From NCBI RefSeq assembly GCF_038595055.1, contig NZ_CP152002.1:4818501-4882500 (forward strand): 64,000 nucleotides of DNA. The letters run 5' to 3'. This stretch comes from Paenibacillus sp. FSL R7-0345 (lineage in GTDB: Bacteria > Bacillota > Bacilli > Paenibacillales > Paenibacillaceae). Made by a program: the position numbers and the translations under genes. Shown in pieces: positions 52,555-61,121 of this stretch; positions within the stretch are counted from its first letter, which is position 1, and the number at the start of each line of letters is the position of its first letter. The notes beneath the pieces were generated by a model. It saw nothing but the letters and a program-made list of their open reading frames with translations. It made no database searches and was not told the origin of the DNA.

Positions 52555-53212
52555 TGCCCCGCTCATCTCCCCCGTTACCGCCGAACGCCTGCATTACACT
52601 TATCAGACTCCCTTCCTCAGCCCCGAGCAGCCGCTCCACATTGGCAATAAAGGCCAGGATGCGCGACATGCGAACCTCTTCGGTCATCTCAACCATCTCC
52701 TCATCAAAAATGGTGTTCGCATAAATGATGATCATCTCCATGCTCTCATACGGGTACGGTGTGTTAAAAATCCCCTGCTGGATGCCTTCACGGACAATGG
52801 GTGTCAGGATCGGCGGCACGCCGTTAACAATGATCTTCTGAATCTTCTGATGCATCAGCGCGTTTTGCGGCCGGTGGATGTGCTCCATAATCTCCTTGCT
52901 GCTCTCCCCGCCGTTACCGCTGCTGATGTTCATAGCCATAACGGTACGGAGTATCCGTTCGACCACGGGAATGGCGGTGTCCAGGGCAATGGCCTGCGCC
53001 GCCCCCAGCATCTTGCTGCTGTAGCGCTCAATCAGCGCATCCATAATATCTTCCTTCGACTTAAAGTGATGATACAGCGTGCCCCGGGCAATCCCGACCT
53101 TACTCAGGATATCGTTGGTGCTCGTTCCGTCGAACCCCTTCTGCCCGAACAGCTCATCGGCGGCATCGAGGATTTCATTTCTGCGCGCTTCCGCTTCTTT
53201 TACGATTCTCAT
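52547..53212 (-). CDS. TetR family transcriptional regulator
   Basis: 221 residues. The N-terminal helix-turn-helix is typical (RNEILDAADELFGQKGFDGT, then IARGTLYHHFKSKEDIMDAL). The larger C-terminal part is a ligand-binding helical domain. The ATG follows AGGAG. It is the first gene of the operon with the MFS, FtsX permease and ATPase genes, and an inverted repeat (53269-53285) lies 57 bp upstream, so autorepression with release by an exported compound is likely. Confidence 0.93.
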   Translation of the reverse strand: MRIVKEAEARRNEILDAADELFGQKGFDGTSTNDILSKVGIARGTLYHHFKSKEDIMDALIERYSSKMLGAAQAIALDTAIPVVERILRTVMAMNISSGNGGESSKEIMEHIHRPQNALMHQKIQKIIVNGVPPILTPIVREGIQQGIFNTPYPYESMEMIIIYANTIFDEEMVEMTEEVRMSRILAFIANVERLLGAEEGSLISVMQAFGGNGGDERGNE

Positions 53213-53268
53213 GGTTGGCTCCTTATGGGGTGGTGGGATAGTTAGATTCGAACACTCAACGCTTACAG

Positions 53269-53285
53269 ACCGACTGTCTGTCGGT
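53269..53285. promoter_or_regulatory. TetR-family operator palindrome
   Basis: ACCGAC-TGTCT-GTCGGT is a perfect 6-bp inverted repeat with a 5-bp centre, similar to known TetR/AcrR-type operators. It lies upstream of the TetR gene in the presumed promoter. Confidence 0.8.
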
Positions 53286-53449
53286 TATATGGTAAATAAT
53301 AACACATAGTTGGATAGAGGGGAAGGAGGAATATGCGGAGAATTCGACTGATGCATGATTCAAAATCATTTAGTACTCACGGAGCCCCCTACGCGATATA
53401 CCGCCATTGTAATGCTCCAAACGCCCAAGTGTTCAAGTGCTAATACTGG

Positions 53450-53566
53450 TTAACTGTATTCCATGCAACTAAAACCAGCTAAAATCCGGGTCTGCACCAT
53501 ATAAGTGCAGTTAATCCCGTTTCAGCAGAAAAAAGCGGCTTTTGAAGTGTATAAAGTGCAGCTAAG
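53450..53566. repeat. Intergenic element, family B, locus 2 (three cores)
   Basis: A plus core at 53450-53474 (TTAACTGTATTCC then ATGCAACTAAAA) is nearly identical to those at 27786-27860. Two diverged minus cores follow at 53491-53514 and 53543-53566 (TTA(A/G)CTGCACTT). The two minus cores are about 52 bp apart and their linker contains CTGAAACGGG. One plus core appears missing, giving a shorter element. The rest of the gap 53213-53566 holds the TetR operator; 53290-53440 shows nothing clear. Confidence 0.7.
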
Positions 53567-54487
53567 TTAATTCTCCGGCGTGACCTCCCAATTTCTCCGG
53601 TACAACCGAGCACCAGCGTGTCCCGCATCATCCGGGTACTCAGCTGTCTCAACTACAAGCCCCTCCACCTTGCGCTCAAACTCATCCGCCGGCAGCTCCT
53701 CGCCCAATATTCCTTCATACACCTGCTGCAGCTCCGGCAAGGTAAACTGCTCCGGCATCAGGTGCAGCGCGATATCGCTGTCCTGCGTCTGCTTCCGCAG
53801 CCGTTCAACGGCACAGGCAATGATCTTGGCATGGTCAAAAGCAAGACCGTCATTCATTTGCACAGAGTAGGCAACGGACTTCGAATGCAGCCTGGCCGTG
53901 ACAGTCCGGCTTATAACCGCCTTCAGCTCTTCCCCTCCGTTACTGAGTTTAAGCTCATACGTCCATGCTTGAACGTATCCTTTATCCAGCCGCTCCTTAT
54001 GCTCCGCCAGCTTGCGGTAGCTCACCTTGAACCAGGCAGCATCCTGGGCATCATCTCCTGGCTGTACCTGCAGCCGCCCGCTGCTGAGCAGTGCCATATA
54101 GCTGCAGCTTATCACCCAGGTGCGCGGGTCCCGCCCGACATCAGAGTAGACTCCCAGCTGCTCCAGGTAAACATCGTTCAAGCCGGTCTCCTCGCTCAGC
54201 TCCCGCGCAGCAGCCTGGTCTGCCGTCTCGTCCGGCTGGACAAAGCCGCCCGGCAGCGCCCATTTTCCGAGAAAGGGATGTCCTCCCCGGCGGATGAGCA
54301 GGAGGCGCAGCTCTTTTTCCGGAAAGCCGCGATCTTCCCCCTGCCCCGCATCCGCGACCGCAAAAATCACCATATCTGCCGCCACCGAAGGCCGCTCATA
54401 ATCCCCTGCCCGGTATTGCTCCAAAAACTCACACTCCGTAAGTCCGTTACGATCCACCATTTCCACTGCCGCTGCCCCCTCATTCAT
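53567..54487 (-). CDS. Nudix hydrolase/NrtR-type regulator
   Basis: 306 residues. The Nudix domain (about 38-165) has an intact box: GGFVQPDETADQAAAR then ELSEETGL. The C-terminal part (about 215-300) is an NrtR-like winged helix (LAFDHAKIIACAVERLR; FTLPELQQVYEGILGEELPA). NrtR proteins sense ADP-ribose and repress NAD salvage genes. The ATG at 54487 has no clear ribosome site; a GTG at 54466 behind GAGGGGGC is an alternative. It is the third gene of the pnuC-nadR operon, which supports the role. With catalytic residues kept it may also act as a hydrolase. Confidence 0.86.
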   Translation of the reverse strand: MNEGAAAVEMVDRNGLTECEFLEQYRAGDYERPSVAADMVIFAVADAGQGEDRGFPEKELRLLLIRRGGHPFLGKWALPGGFVQPDETADQAAARELSEETGLNDVYLEQLGVYSDVGRDPRTWVISCSYMALLSSGRLQVQPGDDAQDAAWFKVSYRKLAEHKERLDKGYVQAWTYELKLSNGGEELKAVISRTVTARLHSKSVAYSVQMNDGLAFDHAKIIACAVERLRKQTQDSDIALHLMPEQFTLPELQQVYEGILGEELPADEFERKVEGLVVETAEYPDDAGHAGARLYRRNWEVTPEN

Positions 54488-54499
54488 CTAATACCACTA

Positions 54500-55507
54500 C
54501 TATACCTGTCCGCCAAAAAAATTGCTGTAAGGCTTGAATGAAGCCAGCACCTCATCTACCCTGCGCATGCGCTCTTCCAGACTCCCCCTGAGCGTGATAT
54601 ACGGAATCCGCCGTGCCTGTAAATCGGCAATGATCTGCTTATGAAACACATGCCGCTTCTGGTCCCCGCTGCGGTCCCACGTATCATCGTAAGGAATATC
54701 GTCGTCGCACAGAAAAAACAGATCATACCGCTGCGCATTCTCCAGAGCCAGCCGGGTCAGCAGCTCCGGTGCCTGCCCGTGATAATCCAGCGCATACATA
54801 TAGGTCGTGATCGCATTCGTATCGGCAAACAGATACCGGTCCGCCGCAAGCAGCGCCTGCTCCTCCCGCTCTATATGGCCGGCTGCAATTTCGTCAAACG
54901 CCGTAAGCCCGATGCGGCGGTCCACCTGATGCTCTGTCCAGTAATCGCGGCCGTATTCACTGGCATAAGCGGTCCGGTACTTCCGGGCCAGCGCTTCGGT
55001 AATGGTGGATTTGCCGGTGGACATTGCTCCCACAAAGACGACCTTCGTAATTAAATCCCGGTACACGAGATCACTGACATAATCCCGGTACTTATAAGGA
55101 TCGGAGCGGACCATCGTGGCCGATACCGGTACCTTCACGCGTGCTTCATCCACCCGCCGGTCTGCCGCACCAAGAGCGATGCTCATATGCTTACCGTAGA
55201 ACTCGCTGGAATAAAAGCGGGTTATCTGCTCACCTTGTAACAGTCCCAGAATATACTGCTCCTCGCGGATCTCATGCTCCCTGTCGTCGGAATAGCCGTC
55301 AGGACCGTCCCAGGCTTCAATGACCCGGACCGCCGGATACAGCTTGCGGATCCAGCCCGCCCGGATGTGCAGCGGAATAGGCGATACCGCCGTTTCATAG
55401 ATCACCACAATGAGCTCATCCACCTCTCGCAGCGCCGTTTCGATCATATACTGATGCCCTTTATGCAGCGGGGCAAATTTGCCCAGTGTCAGTCCAAGAG
55501 TCTTCAT
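54500..55507 (-). CDS. nadR: NadR-like NMN adenylyltransferase/ribosylnicotinamide kinase
   Basis: 335 residues, the two-domain form without an N-terminal DNA-binding domain. The NMN adenylyltransferase part starts GLTLGKFAPLHKGHQYMIE. The kinase part from about residue 175 has the P-loop VFVGAMSTGKSTITEALA and LFADTNAITTYMYALDYHG. It phosphorylates nicotinamide riboside and adenylylates NMN to NAD+. It overlaps pnuC by 4 bp and is followed 12 bp later by the NrtR-type gene, so imported riboside is trapped and converted. Confidence 0.93.
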   Translation of the reverse strand: MKTLGLTLGKFAPLHKGHQYMIETALREVDELIVVIYETAVSPIPLHIRAGWIRKLYPAVRVIEAWDGPDGYSDDREHEIREEQYILGLLQGEQITRFYSSEFYGKHMSIALGAADRRVDEARVKVPVSATMVRSDPYKYRDYVSDLVYRDLITKVVFVGAMSTGKSTITEALARKYRTAYASEYGRDYWTEHQVDRRIGLTAFDEIAAGHIEREEQALLAADRYLFADTNAITTYMYALDYHGQAPELLTRLALENAQRYDLFFLCDDDIPYDDTWDRSGDQKRHVFHKQIIADLQARRIPYITLRGSLEERMRRVDEVLASFKPYSNFFGGQV

Positions 55508-56181
55508 GCCAGAGCCTCCTTCGCACCTTTGTTCCAGTTATAGTAGCCGTAAGCCGCGTTGAGCAGATAGGCGCTCCACATGACGATCATCAGCGGGCCT
55601 TCGCCGCTCCCCTCCGATGTCCGGATTGCCCACAGCAGCACTGTGAACATATTCAGCACAATATAGACCAGCCACTGCTCCTTGAATCTGCGTACCATCA
55701 GGATCGTTGCAACAACCGACAATACAGTAGTCAGAGCATCAATATAAGGCGAGTTCTGCCCGGGTATGAACGACAGGCCGCAGCCTAACAGCAGGAACCC
55801 GGAGATACAAACTGCCCCAACCAGAAGGATGCCCTTAACCTCCATCTGACGCATCGCCAGTGTACCGCCCTGAAAATTCTTACGCCACATGTAGAAGCCG
55901 ACAATGTTCATCGGGACAAAAAACAGCAGATTCAGCAGCACTTCCCCGAACAATCCATTAACATAGGCCAGATACGCATAACCGAATGTATTATACATCC
56001 CGAACACATAGCTCATCAGCTTTCCCTTCGCCGTAAGCACCACACACAGTATCCCGGTGATAAATACCGTAAAGCCAAATAATGAATCCTTGGACAGAAA
56101 TGTGAAAAGTACCCCTATTGCCGAAAAGACAATCAGCCAGACGATTTCAAACCACTTCCAGTTTCCCGTAACTTTACTCAT
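55504..56181 (-). CDS. pnuC: Nicotinamide riboside transporter PnuC
   Basis: 225 residues with about seven helices typical of PnuC (TGNWKWFEIVWLIVFSAIGV, FVPMNIVGFYMWRKNFQ, WLVYIVLNMFTVLLWAI). PnuC facilitates entry of nicotinamide riboside, which is then phosphorylated by NadR. The start is the ATG at 56181, 7 bp after GGAGGG. It is the first gene of the pnuC-nadR-nrtR operon. A candidate operator lies at 56235-56261. Confidence 0.93.
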   Translation of the reverse strand: MSKVTGNWKWFEIVWLIVFSAIGVLFTFLSKDSLFGFTVFITGILCVVLTAKGKLMSYVFGMYNTFGYAYLAYVNGLFGEVLLNLLFFVPMNIVGFYMWRKNFQGGTLAMRQMEVKGILLVGAVCISGFLLLGCGLSFIPGQNSPYIDALTTVLSVVATILMVRRFKEQWLVYIVLNMFTVLLWAIRTSEGSGEGPLMIVMWSAYLLNAAYGYYNWNKGAKEALA

Positions 56182-56234
56182 GCTGCATCCCTCCATTTTC
56201 TCTGCTTATCCTGAGCTCATTACATATTAACCAT

Positions 56235-56261
56235 TTGATAATTACATTATGTTAATATCAA
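56235..56261. promoter_or_regulatory. Candidate NrtR-type operator before pnuC
   Basis: TTGATA ... TATCAA form an inverted repeat over 27 bp, overlapping a second one, GTTAA ... TTAAC (56251-56267). It is 54 bp before the pnuC start. A link to the Nudix/NrtR protein of the same operon is inferred. Confidence 0.5.
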
Positions 56262-56329
56262 CTTAACAGAGTCTCCGGCAGAATGCAAGAAGGAATTTCC
56301 AGTGCTTTTTCGTGACAGCTTGCAGGCAA

Positions 56330-56376
56330 AACAAAACGGCCCCCATCCCGGGAAAACACCCGGGGATGAAGGCCGC
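56330..56376 (-). terminator. Rho-independent terminator of the small membrane protein gene
   Basis: On the minus strand a long GC-rich stem (CGGCC ... CCCGGG and complement, with mismatches) around a short loop is followed by GTTTTGTTTTG. It lies 14 bp after the stop. Confidence 0.82.
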
Positions 56377-56389
56377 TTAATCTTAATAT

Positions 56390-56656
56390 TCAGTTCAAGT
56401 ATGTCCATGACAGAAACACACAAATGGCTGCAACTCCAAAAAAGATAACAGCAATCCGGGTATTAGACCTGAATTTGATCCCATAAGCTCCAAAAAAGAT
56501 GGCGGCTGCGATTTTGGCAATACTCTGATAATACCCGTGATCCGCAAAAAACGAACTGCTGAAGACCACTGCAGCAAGCAAGGAAGCTATAATCAGAATT
56601 TTAAACCAAAGAGGCTCCCATAAAAATTGCTTGTACATTCCGATAATCCTCTGCAT
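56390..56656 (-). CDS. Small membrane protein of unknown function
   Basis: 88 residues with three predicted helices (FKILIIASLLAAVVFSSSFF, SIAKIAAAIFFGAYGIKF, IAVIFFGVAAICVFLSWTYL). The ATG follows a GGGGGC string. It is a single gene with its own terminator. I do not recognise the family. Confidence 0.6.
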   Translation of the reverse strand: MQRIIGMYKQFLWEPLWFKILIIASLLAAVVFSSSFFADHGYYQSIAKIAAAIFFGAYGIKFRSNTRIAVIFFGVAAICVFLSWTYLN

Positions 56657-56810
56657 CTATAGCCAGCCCCCTTGTTATTTAAGAATTTATTCCAGAATAC
56701 CATCAAGCCCTTCAGCCGTCATCTGTTTCTGAAGCGTTTATCCGGGAAGGTTATATAAGTCCCAATAGGGAATATAGACATATACATTATACATATGGGA
56801 GTTGACCCAA

Positions 56811-57821
56811 ATGGAAGCTAGATCAGCAGAGGAAATGATCCTGGATGACCTAATACAAACCTTTCATCGTTTATTCGGGTTGAATGTAATTGAAACGACT
56901 TCAATAAAACGAGGCTGGTTAAACTTAAAATGGAAAGTTACGACTGATGCAGGAGAGTTTTTACTTAAACAATATAGCAAAGAAAGATATAAATTATTTA
57001 ACCATGGGGAGCTATTATTTGCATTCACTCAGCAGATTAGATTGCATGACCAAGGTCTGGCGTGCCCCAGGCTGTTTTCCCACAATGAAAGTATTTTGCT
57101 TGAATCGGATAATGGCGAGCTCTTCATGGTGATGGAATATTGCCAGGGCATATTAATTCCGCCAGGCAAGACCAATGCCCGCCAAATATACGATTTAGGC
57201 CGGGCAACAGGAAAAATGCACCGGATATTAAATGACGGGACATTTGGCATTAATAATAGACCGCAATTTGTTCCTCCAAGCCGCGAGGAGCGTTTAGCAC
57301 ATTGGAGCTTAGTCAGGGAAAAGACTAGGGAGGCTGGTAAACCCCAGCTGCTTGGGGATATAGAAACTCAAATTAAGGCAACTGAAGAAATGGATATGGA
57401 AATACTCGATTTCCTTCAAGCAGGATGGGCACATCGTGACCTTTGGGTAGATAATCTTTTATTTAATGACAACGGATTAAGTGCAATTCTGGATTTCGAC
57501 CGGCTAAAGTATGACTATCCGCAACTTGATGTAGCCCGTGCTGTTATATCATGTGCCTTAGATGATCATTTAGATGTCTCCCTGGCTTCGGCATTTATGG
57601 AAGGGTACAGCGAGGAACAGAACGTGGCAGAAGACTATTTAACATATTCATTACAGTCGTTGTGGTATATGGAAAGCACATGGTGGATTCATGCTAATAT
57701 GGATCAGCATAGTGTACCGCCAGCCCGCTTCGCTAAGGAAATGATCTGGCTTGCTGAAAACCAAAAAAACATCCCTGCTATGTTAGGGCGTGTATGCAAG
57801 CCTAAGCGAACCATACCATAA
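56811..57821 (+). CDS. Phosphotransferase (APH/CotS-like kinase fold)
   Basis: 336 residues of the aminoglycoside phosphotransferase/choline kinase-like fold. The catalytic loop is AHRDLWVDNLLF (Asp and Asn at the expected spacing) and the metal Asp is in ILDFDRLKYDYPQLDVAR. EFLLKQYS gives the ATP-binding Lys region and MVMEYCQG the hinge. The start is the ATG at 56811, 9 bp after ATGGGAG. Spore-coat CotS/YutH-type or small-molecule kinase roles are both possible. Its codon use is more AT-rich than its neighbours, hinting at a different origin. Confidence 0.85.
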   Translation: MEARSAEEMILDDLIQTFHRLFGLNVIETTSIKRGWLNLKWKVTTDAGEFLLKQYSKERYKLFNHGELLFAFTQQIRLHDQGLACPRLFSHNESILLESDNGELFMVMEYCQGILIPPGKTNARQIYDLGRATGKMHRILNDGTFGINNRPQFVPPSREERLAHWSLVREKTREAGKPQLLGDIETQIKATEEMDMEILDFLQAGWAHRDLWVDNLLFNDNGLSAILDFDRLKYDYPQLDVARAVISCALDDHLDVSLASAFMEGYSEEQNVAEDYLTYSLQSLWYMESTWWIHANMDQHSVPPARFAKEMIWLAENQKNIPAMLGRVCKPKRTIP

Positions 57822-57858
57822 TCACTGACTTCGGTTCGATAACGGAGGATTAGGCATT

Positions 57859-57904
57859 AAAAACCCGGCCCTTCAGATTGCATTGAAGGAGACCGGGTTA
57901 CTTG
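57859..57904. terminator. Bidirectional terminator between convergent genes
   Basis: A stem AACCCGG ... CCGGGTT with an inner CTTCA/TGAAG stem lies between the phosphotransferase and the convergent deoxyribosyltransferase gene. Confidence 0.82.
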
Positions 57905-57957
57905 TATAAGCAGGCTTGTGCCCTTACGCCGAGCCTGGCATTCATTTCAGCAGAAAC

Positions 57958-58719
57958 TCAGCCTGCTCCATAATAATCCTTTTGCGCTCTGATCAGGCAT
58001 TCCTCAAGCCCGCCAATGACAATATCCATCGGCACCGCAAGCATCAGATTCAGGGGCAGATTAAAATCCTCCACATGCATGCCGTCACTATACAGCTTCG
58101 TATGAGGATCTATAGCTTCTTCCAGCCGTTCATTCATAGTCCGGCCATCGGAAAGATAACCATACAACTTTTTGCCGAGCGCATATCCAAGCCCGCATTC
58201 GAATACCGTACCGGAATCCGGTTCAGCACCGCGGAAGGGGTTCAGATTGGCCATAACAATATCCGCCTCACGGATCAGGCCGTCGTTAGCATGAAAGATC
58301 ATTGCAGCCGTATCCCTTTGCCCCAGATTGTCATAGTCCTCTTTATCCAGCGGAAAAAGCCCTTCAAACCCGTATCTGCGGCAGCTTTCCCGCATTCTCC
58401 GGCCCTCCTCTACCGCATCATGACGGAATACGTGAAAGCCTGCCAAATATATGGCCGGAAGCCCGAACGCCTGCCAGGTCAGTGCACAGGGATTAAGTGT
58501 CTGTCCCAGAACAGCCTGCTGCGCGGCTTCCTTGCTGCCGAATACGTAGCTCTCTATATTCGCGGTGCCGCCGGACTCCCGGTTGACAGCCCTGACGCTG
58601 CCGTCGTAGGGATATTGCAAATAAAATTTCTGTCCGCCTAAAATACGGTCCCTGCACCTGGCAACAACGCCTGCAATGACAATATATTGTTCGGATTGCA
58701 CAAAGACCTGTTCTTCCAC
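57958..58719 (-). CDS. Nucleoside 2-deoxyribosyltransferase
   Basis: 253 residues. The deoxyribosyltransferase domain starts at about residue 85 (IYLAGFHVFRHDA) and has ADIVMANLNPFRGAEPDSGT followed by FECGLGYALGKKLYGY, with the catalytic Glu in GTVFE. The N-terminal ~80 residues form an extra domain (ARCRDRILGGQKFYLQYPYD), so the protein is longer than the usual ~160. The GTG start has AAGGAG 9 bp upstream. As last gene of the operon it would exchange bases between deoxynucleosides or hydrolyse them. Confidence 0.88.
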   Translation of the reverse strand: MEEQVFVQSEQYIVIAGVVARCRDRILGGQKFYLQYPYDGSVRAVNRESGGTANIESYVFGSKEAAQQAVLGQTLNPCALTWQAFGLPAIYLAGFHVFRHDAVEEGRRMRESCRRYGFEGLFPLDKEDYDNLGQRDTAAMIFHANDGLIREADIVMANLNPFRGAEPDSGTVFECGLGYALGKKLYGYLSDGRTMNERLEEAIDPHTKLYSDGMHVEDFNLPLNLMLAVPMDIVIGGLEECLIRAQKDYYGAG

Positions 58720-58739
58720 CTGATGCCACTCCTTTCGGA

Positions 58740-59684
58740 CTACTTCTGCTCCAGCAGCGAAAATACCATCTCACGGAACAAGTCCAGGTCTGCCTCCATA
58801 CATACTTCCGCATTAGGCTCTTTGTTCAGTATGCCATTCTGATCAACCAGGCTGTACCCTTTGGTCAGCTCACTTTTATGTTCGACATCAATATAAAAAC
58901 GGCTTGAACGTGCCATAACCCTGTTGTCAATCGCCATAGCTACCGTAAGCGTATCCGGATGGGAGATTCTGCGGCCGACCCCACGCTTCAGCCCGAGCTC
59001 CATGCCTGTCTTCAGCACCTTCATATAAAAGCCGGCAAAGCTGGTGCCCATGGCTTCGATCTTCCGGAAATGCTCCTCCACCATCACCGGATTCCGCTGG
59101 CATACATCCCATCCGACCATCGTGAGATTAAAGCCGGCGTGAACTACAATATGAGCGGCCTCGGGATCCACGAGAAAATTAAACTCGGCAGCCGGACTGT
59201 CATTGCCCATGAAATTGTTCGCCCCGCCCATCACCCACAAATGCTTCAGCTTTCCGGCAATAGAAGGATCAAGTGAATAGGCCAGGGCCAGGTTAGTAAG
59301 CGGCGCCTGTGCAATCATCTCGATCTCCCCGGGATACTCATTGATCAGGCGGATGATGGCCAGCGCCGCATGCTCCTGCTCGGGCTTAAGCGCAGGTTCA
59401 GAAAAATTAGCTCCGCCCATTCCGTCTGAGCCGTGAATATGCTCTGCAGTGAACAGCTCCCGCATCAGCGGCTTGGCTGCTCCGGGATAGACTTTAACAT
59501 CCGGCCGTTCCGCGATCTCCAGTGTGGTCAGCGCATTGCGTGTGCACAGCGGCAGGGGAACATTTCCTGCTACAGTTGTAATCGCTTTGACTTCCACATC
59601 CGGCCAGCGGAGCGCCAGCAGCAGTGCAGTACAATCATCGCCGGCAGTATCGGTATCTATCATAAGAATTTTGCGGCTACTCAT
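58740..59684 (-). CDS. Inosine-uridine preferring nucleoside hydrolase family protein
   Basis: 314 residues. The N-terminal Ca2+-site signature is DTDTAGDDCTALLLAL, a variant of the usual DTDPGxDDA that keeps all four Asp. HGSDGMGGANF, the APLTNLALAYSLDP segment and VMGGANNFMGN are further family marks. It cleaves ribonucleosides to base and ribose. The ATG follows AGGAGTG. It is 43 bp after the deaminase-like gene and 20 bp before the deoxyribosyltransferase, in a purine/pyrimidine nucleoside salvage operon. Confidence 0.92.
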   Translation of the reverse strand: MSSRKILMIDTDTAGDDCTALLLALRWPDVEVKAITTVAGNVPLPLCTRNALTTLEIAERPDVKVYPGAAKPLMRELFTAEHIHGSDGMGGANFSEPALKPEQEHAALAIIRLINEYPGEIEMIAQAPLTNLALAYSLDPSIAGKLKHLWVMGGANNFMGNDSPAAEFNFLVDPEAAHIVVHAGFNLTMVGWDVCQRNPVMVEEHFRKIEAMGTSFAGFYMKVLKTGMELGLKRGVGRRISHPDTLTVAMAIDNRVMARSSRFYIDVEHKSELTKGYSLVDQNGILNKEPNAEVCMEADLDLFREMVFSLLEQK

Positions 59685-59727
59685 TTCTCACACTCCTGTC
59701 GATGATCTCATTCGTGTCCCGGGTATC

Positions 59728-61074
59728 CTATATTCCCGCTCTAACAGCTACACGGGGCAGCGCCCTGCCGCTTTCGTAAAGAATCTTCTCTTCATCCATG
59801 GTCAGAATCTGACGGTCCTTCATTACGACTTCTCCATTGATAATGGAATCGCGGACATCACTGCCGTTCACGGATTCCACAATGGTAGGGATCATCCGGT
59901 GAGTCGGACTGATATGAGGCTGATTGATGTCAATCAGGATCAGGTCTGCTTTTTTGCCGATCTCAATCGTGCCGATCTGATCTTCGATCTGCAGTGCCTG
60001 TGCGCCGCCGCTTGTGGCCATCCGGATCAGCTCATGTGCCGGAATAACGACCGGATCAAAAATCGGCAATCCCCAGAAGGCGTGAAGTCCGGAACGGAAT
60101 ACACGCATTTCATCAAACAGGCTGAGGCTTGAGCCTGCCGCTCCGTCGCTGCCCATTCCGATGGACAGCCCCTGCTGCATCAGCGTAGGTGTTTTTGGAA
60201 AGCCATGGCTGCCGAAATTGCTTCTCGGGCAGTGGACAACCTTGACGCCGCGCTCCTTCATCAGGGCAATCTCGCCATCGGAGAGAACAACATTGTGCGC
60301 TGCCAGCATATTAGGGCCGAGTGCACCGAACTGGTCGAACACCTCTGCAGGCCTCTTCTGGTAATTCTGCAGACAGTAGCTGACCTCATCCCGGTGTTCG
60401 GCGAGGTGAACATGCAGCCCGGCATTATACTCTCTGGCCTTATCTGCCATTAAAGTGATCAAAGCCGGTGTACTTGTCATTACCTGCCGCAGTGCAAACC
60501 AGATGCGCAGCCGCCCTTCACCCGCACCATTATAGGCGCGGTAGAGCTCCTCGATCCGTGAAGCGGCCTCCTCAGGCGATGATGCCAGCATGGATTCAGG
60601 TATGAACGGGCCTGTGTCCATAGTCGAACAGGTGATTGCCGCCCTGAGTCCCGATTCGATCGTCGCTTCCGCCACCTTGTGCATATGGACTCCGCCGGAT
60701 TCAGCAAAGGAGGTTGTGCCCGATTTCAGCATCTCCAGACAGCTTACCTGTGCCCCCAGATAAGCATCCTCTTCGCTGAGGCTGCTTTCGAACGGAACAA
60801 GGATCCGCGACCAGATCATCGGATATTCGCCAAGGGTCCGGCCCCGCAGGAATTGCTGGCAGGTATGCGTATGGGCATCCACCAGCCCGGGCATAAGCAG
60901 CTTGCCCCTGCCCTCCAGGACCTCCTTCGGCTCGTATTTGTCCTTGATCTCTTCTTTCTTGCCAATCGCGATAATCAGTGTGTCCCGGATGGCTACGTAC
61001 TGGTTGTCCAGAATATCGAATTCAGGTGTCATGAGGCTGCAATCTGTAATTAATAAATCTGCCGGTTCTCTCAT
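59728..61074 (-). CDS. Amidohydrolase, SAH/MTA deaminase-like
   Basis: 448 residues of the metal-dependent amidohydrolase superfamily. Metal ligands are in PGLVDAHTHTCQQFLRG, HVHLAEHRDE, AAHNVVLSD and GSDGAAGSS. VKVVHCPRSNFGSHGFPK is a mark of the S-adenosylhomocysteine/methylthioadenosine deaminase and guanine deaminase (TrzN-like) group. The ATG follows AAAGGG. Between an ABC importer and nucleoside hydrolases it likely deaminates an imported purine nucleoside or base; the exact substrate is open. Confidence 0.87.
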   Translation of the reverse strand: MREPADLLITDCSLMTPEFDILDNQYVAIRDTLIIAIGKKEEIKDKYEPKEVLEGRGKLLMPGLVDAHTHTCQQFLRGRTLGEYPMIWSRILVPFESSLSEEDAYLGAQVSCLEMLKSGTTSFAESGGVHMHKVAEATIESGLRAAITCSTMDTGPFIPESMLASSPEEAASRIEELYRAYNGAGEGRLRIWFALRQVMTSTPALITLMADKAREYNAGLHVHLAEHRDEVSYCLQNYQKRPAEVFDQFGALGPNMLAAHNVVLSDGEIALMKERGVKVVHCPRSNFGSHGFPKTPTLMQQGLSIGMGSDGAAGSSLSLFDEMRVFRSGLHAFWGLPIFDPVVIPAHELIRMATSGGAQALQIEDQIGTIEIGKKADLILIDINQPHISPTHRMIPTIVESVNGSDVRDSIINGEVVMKDRQILTMDEEKILYESGRALPRVAVRAGI

Positions 61075-61121
61075 AAGGAATCCCTTTCTTGTTCAGAATA
61101 AGGTGCTTCATCAGGATTTGA

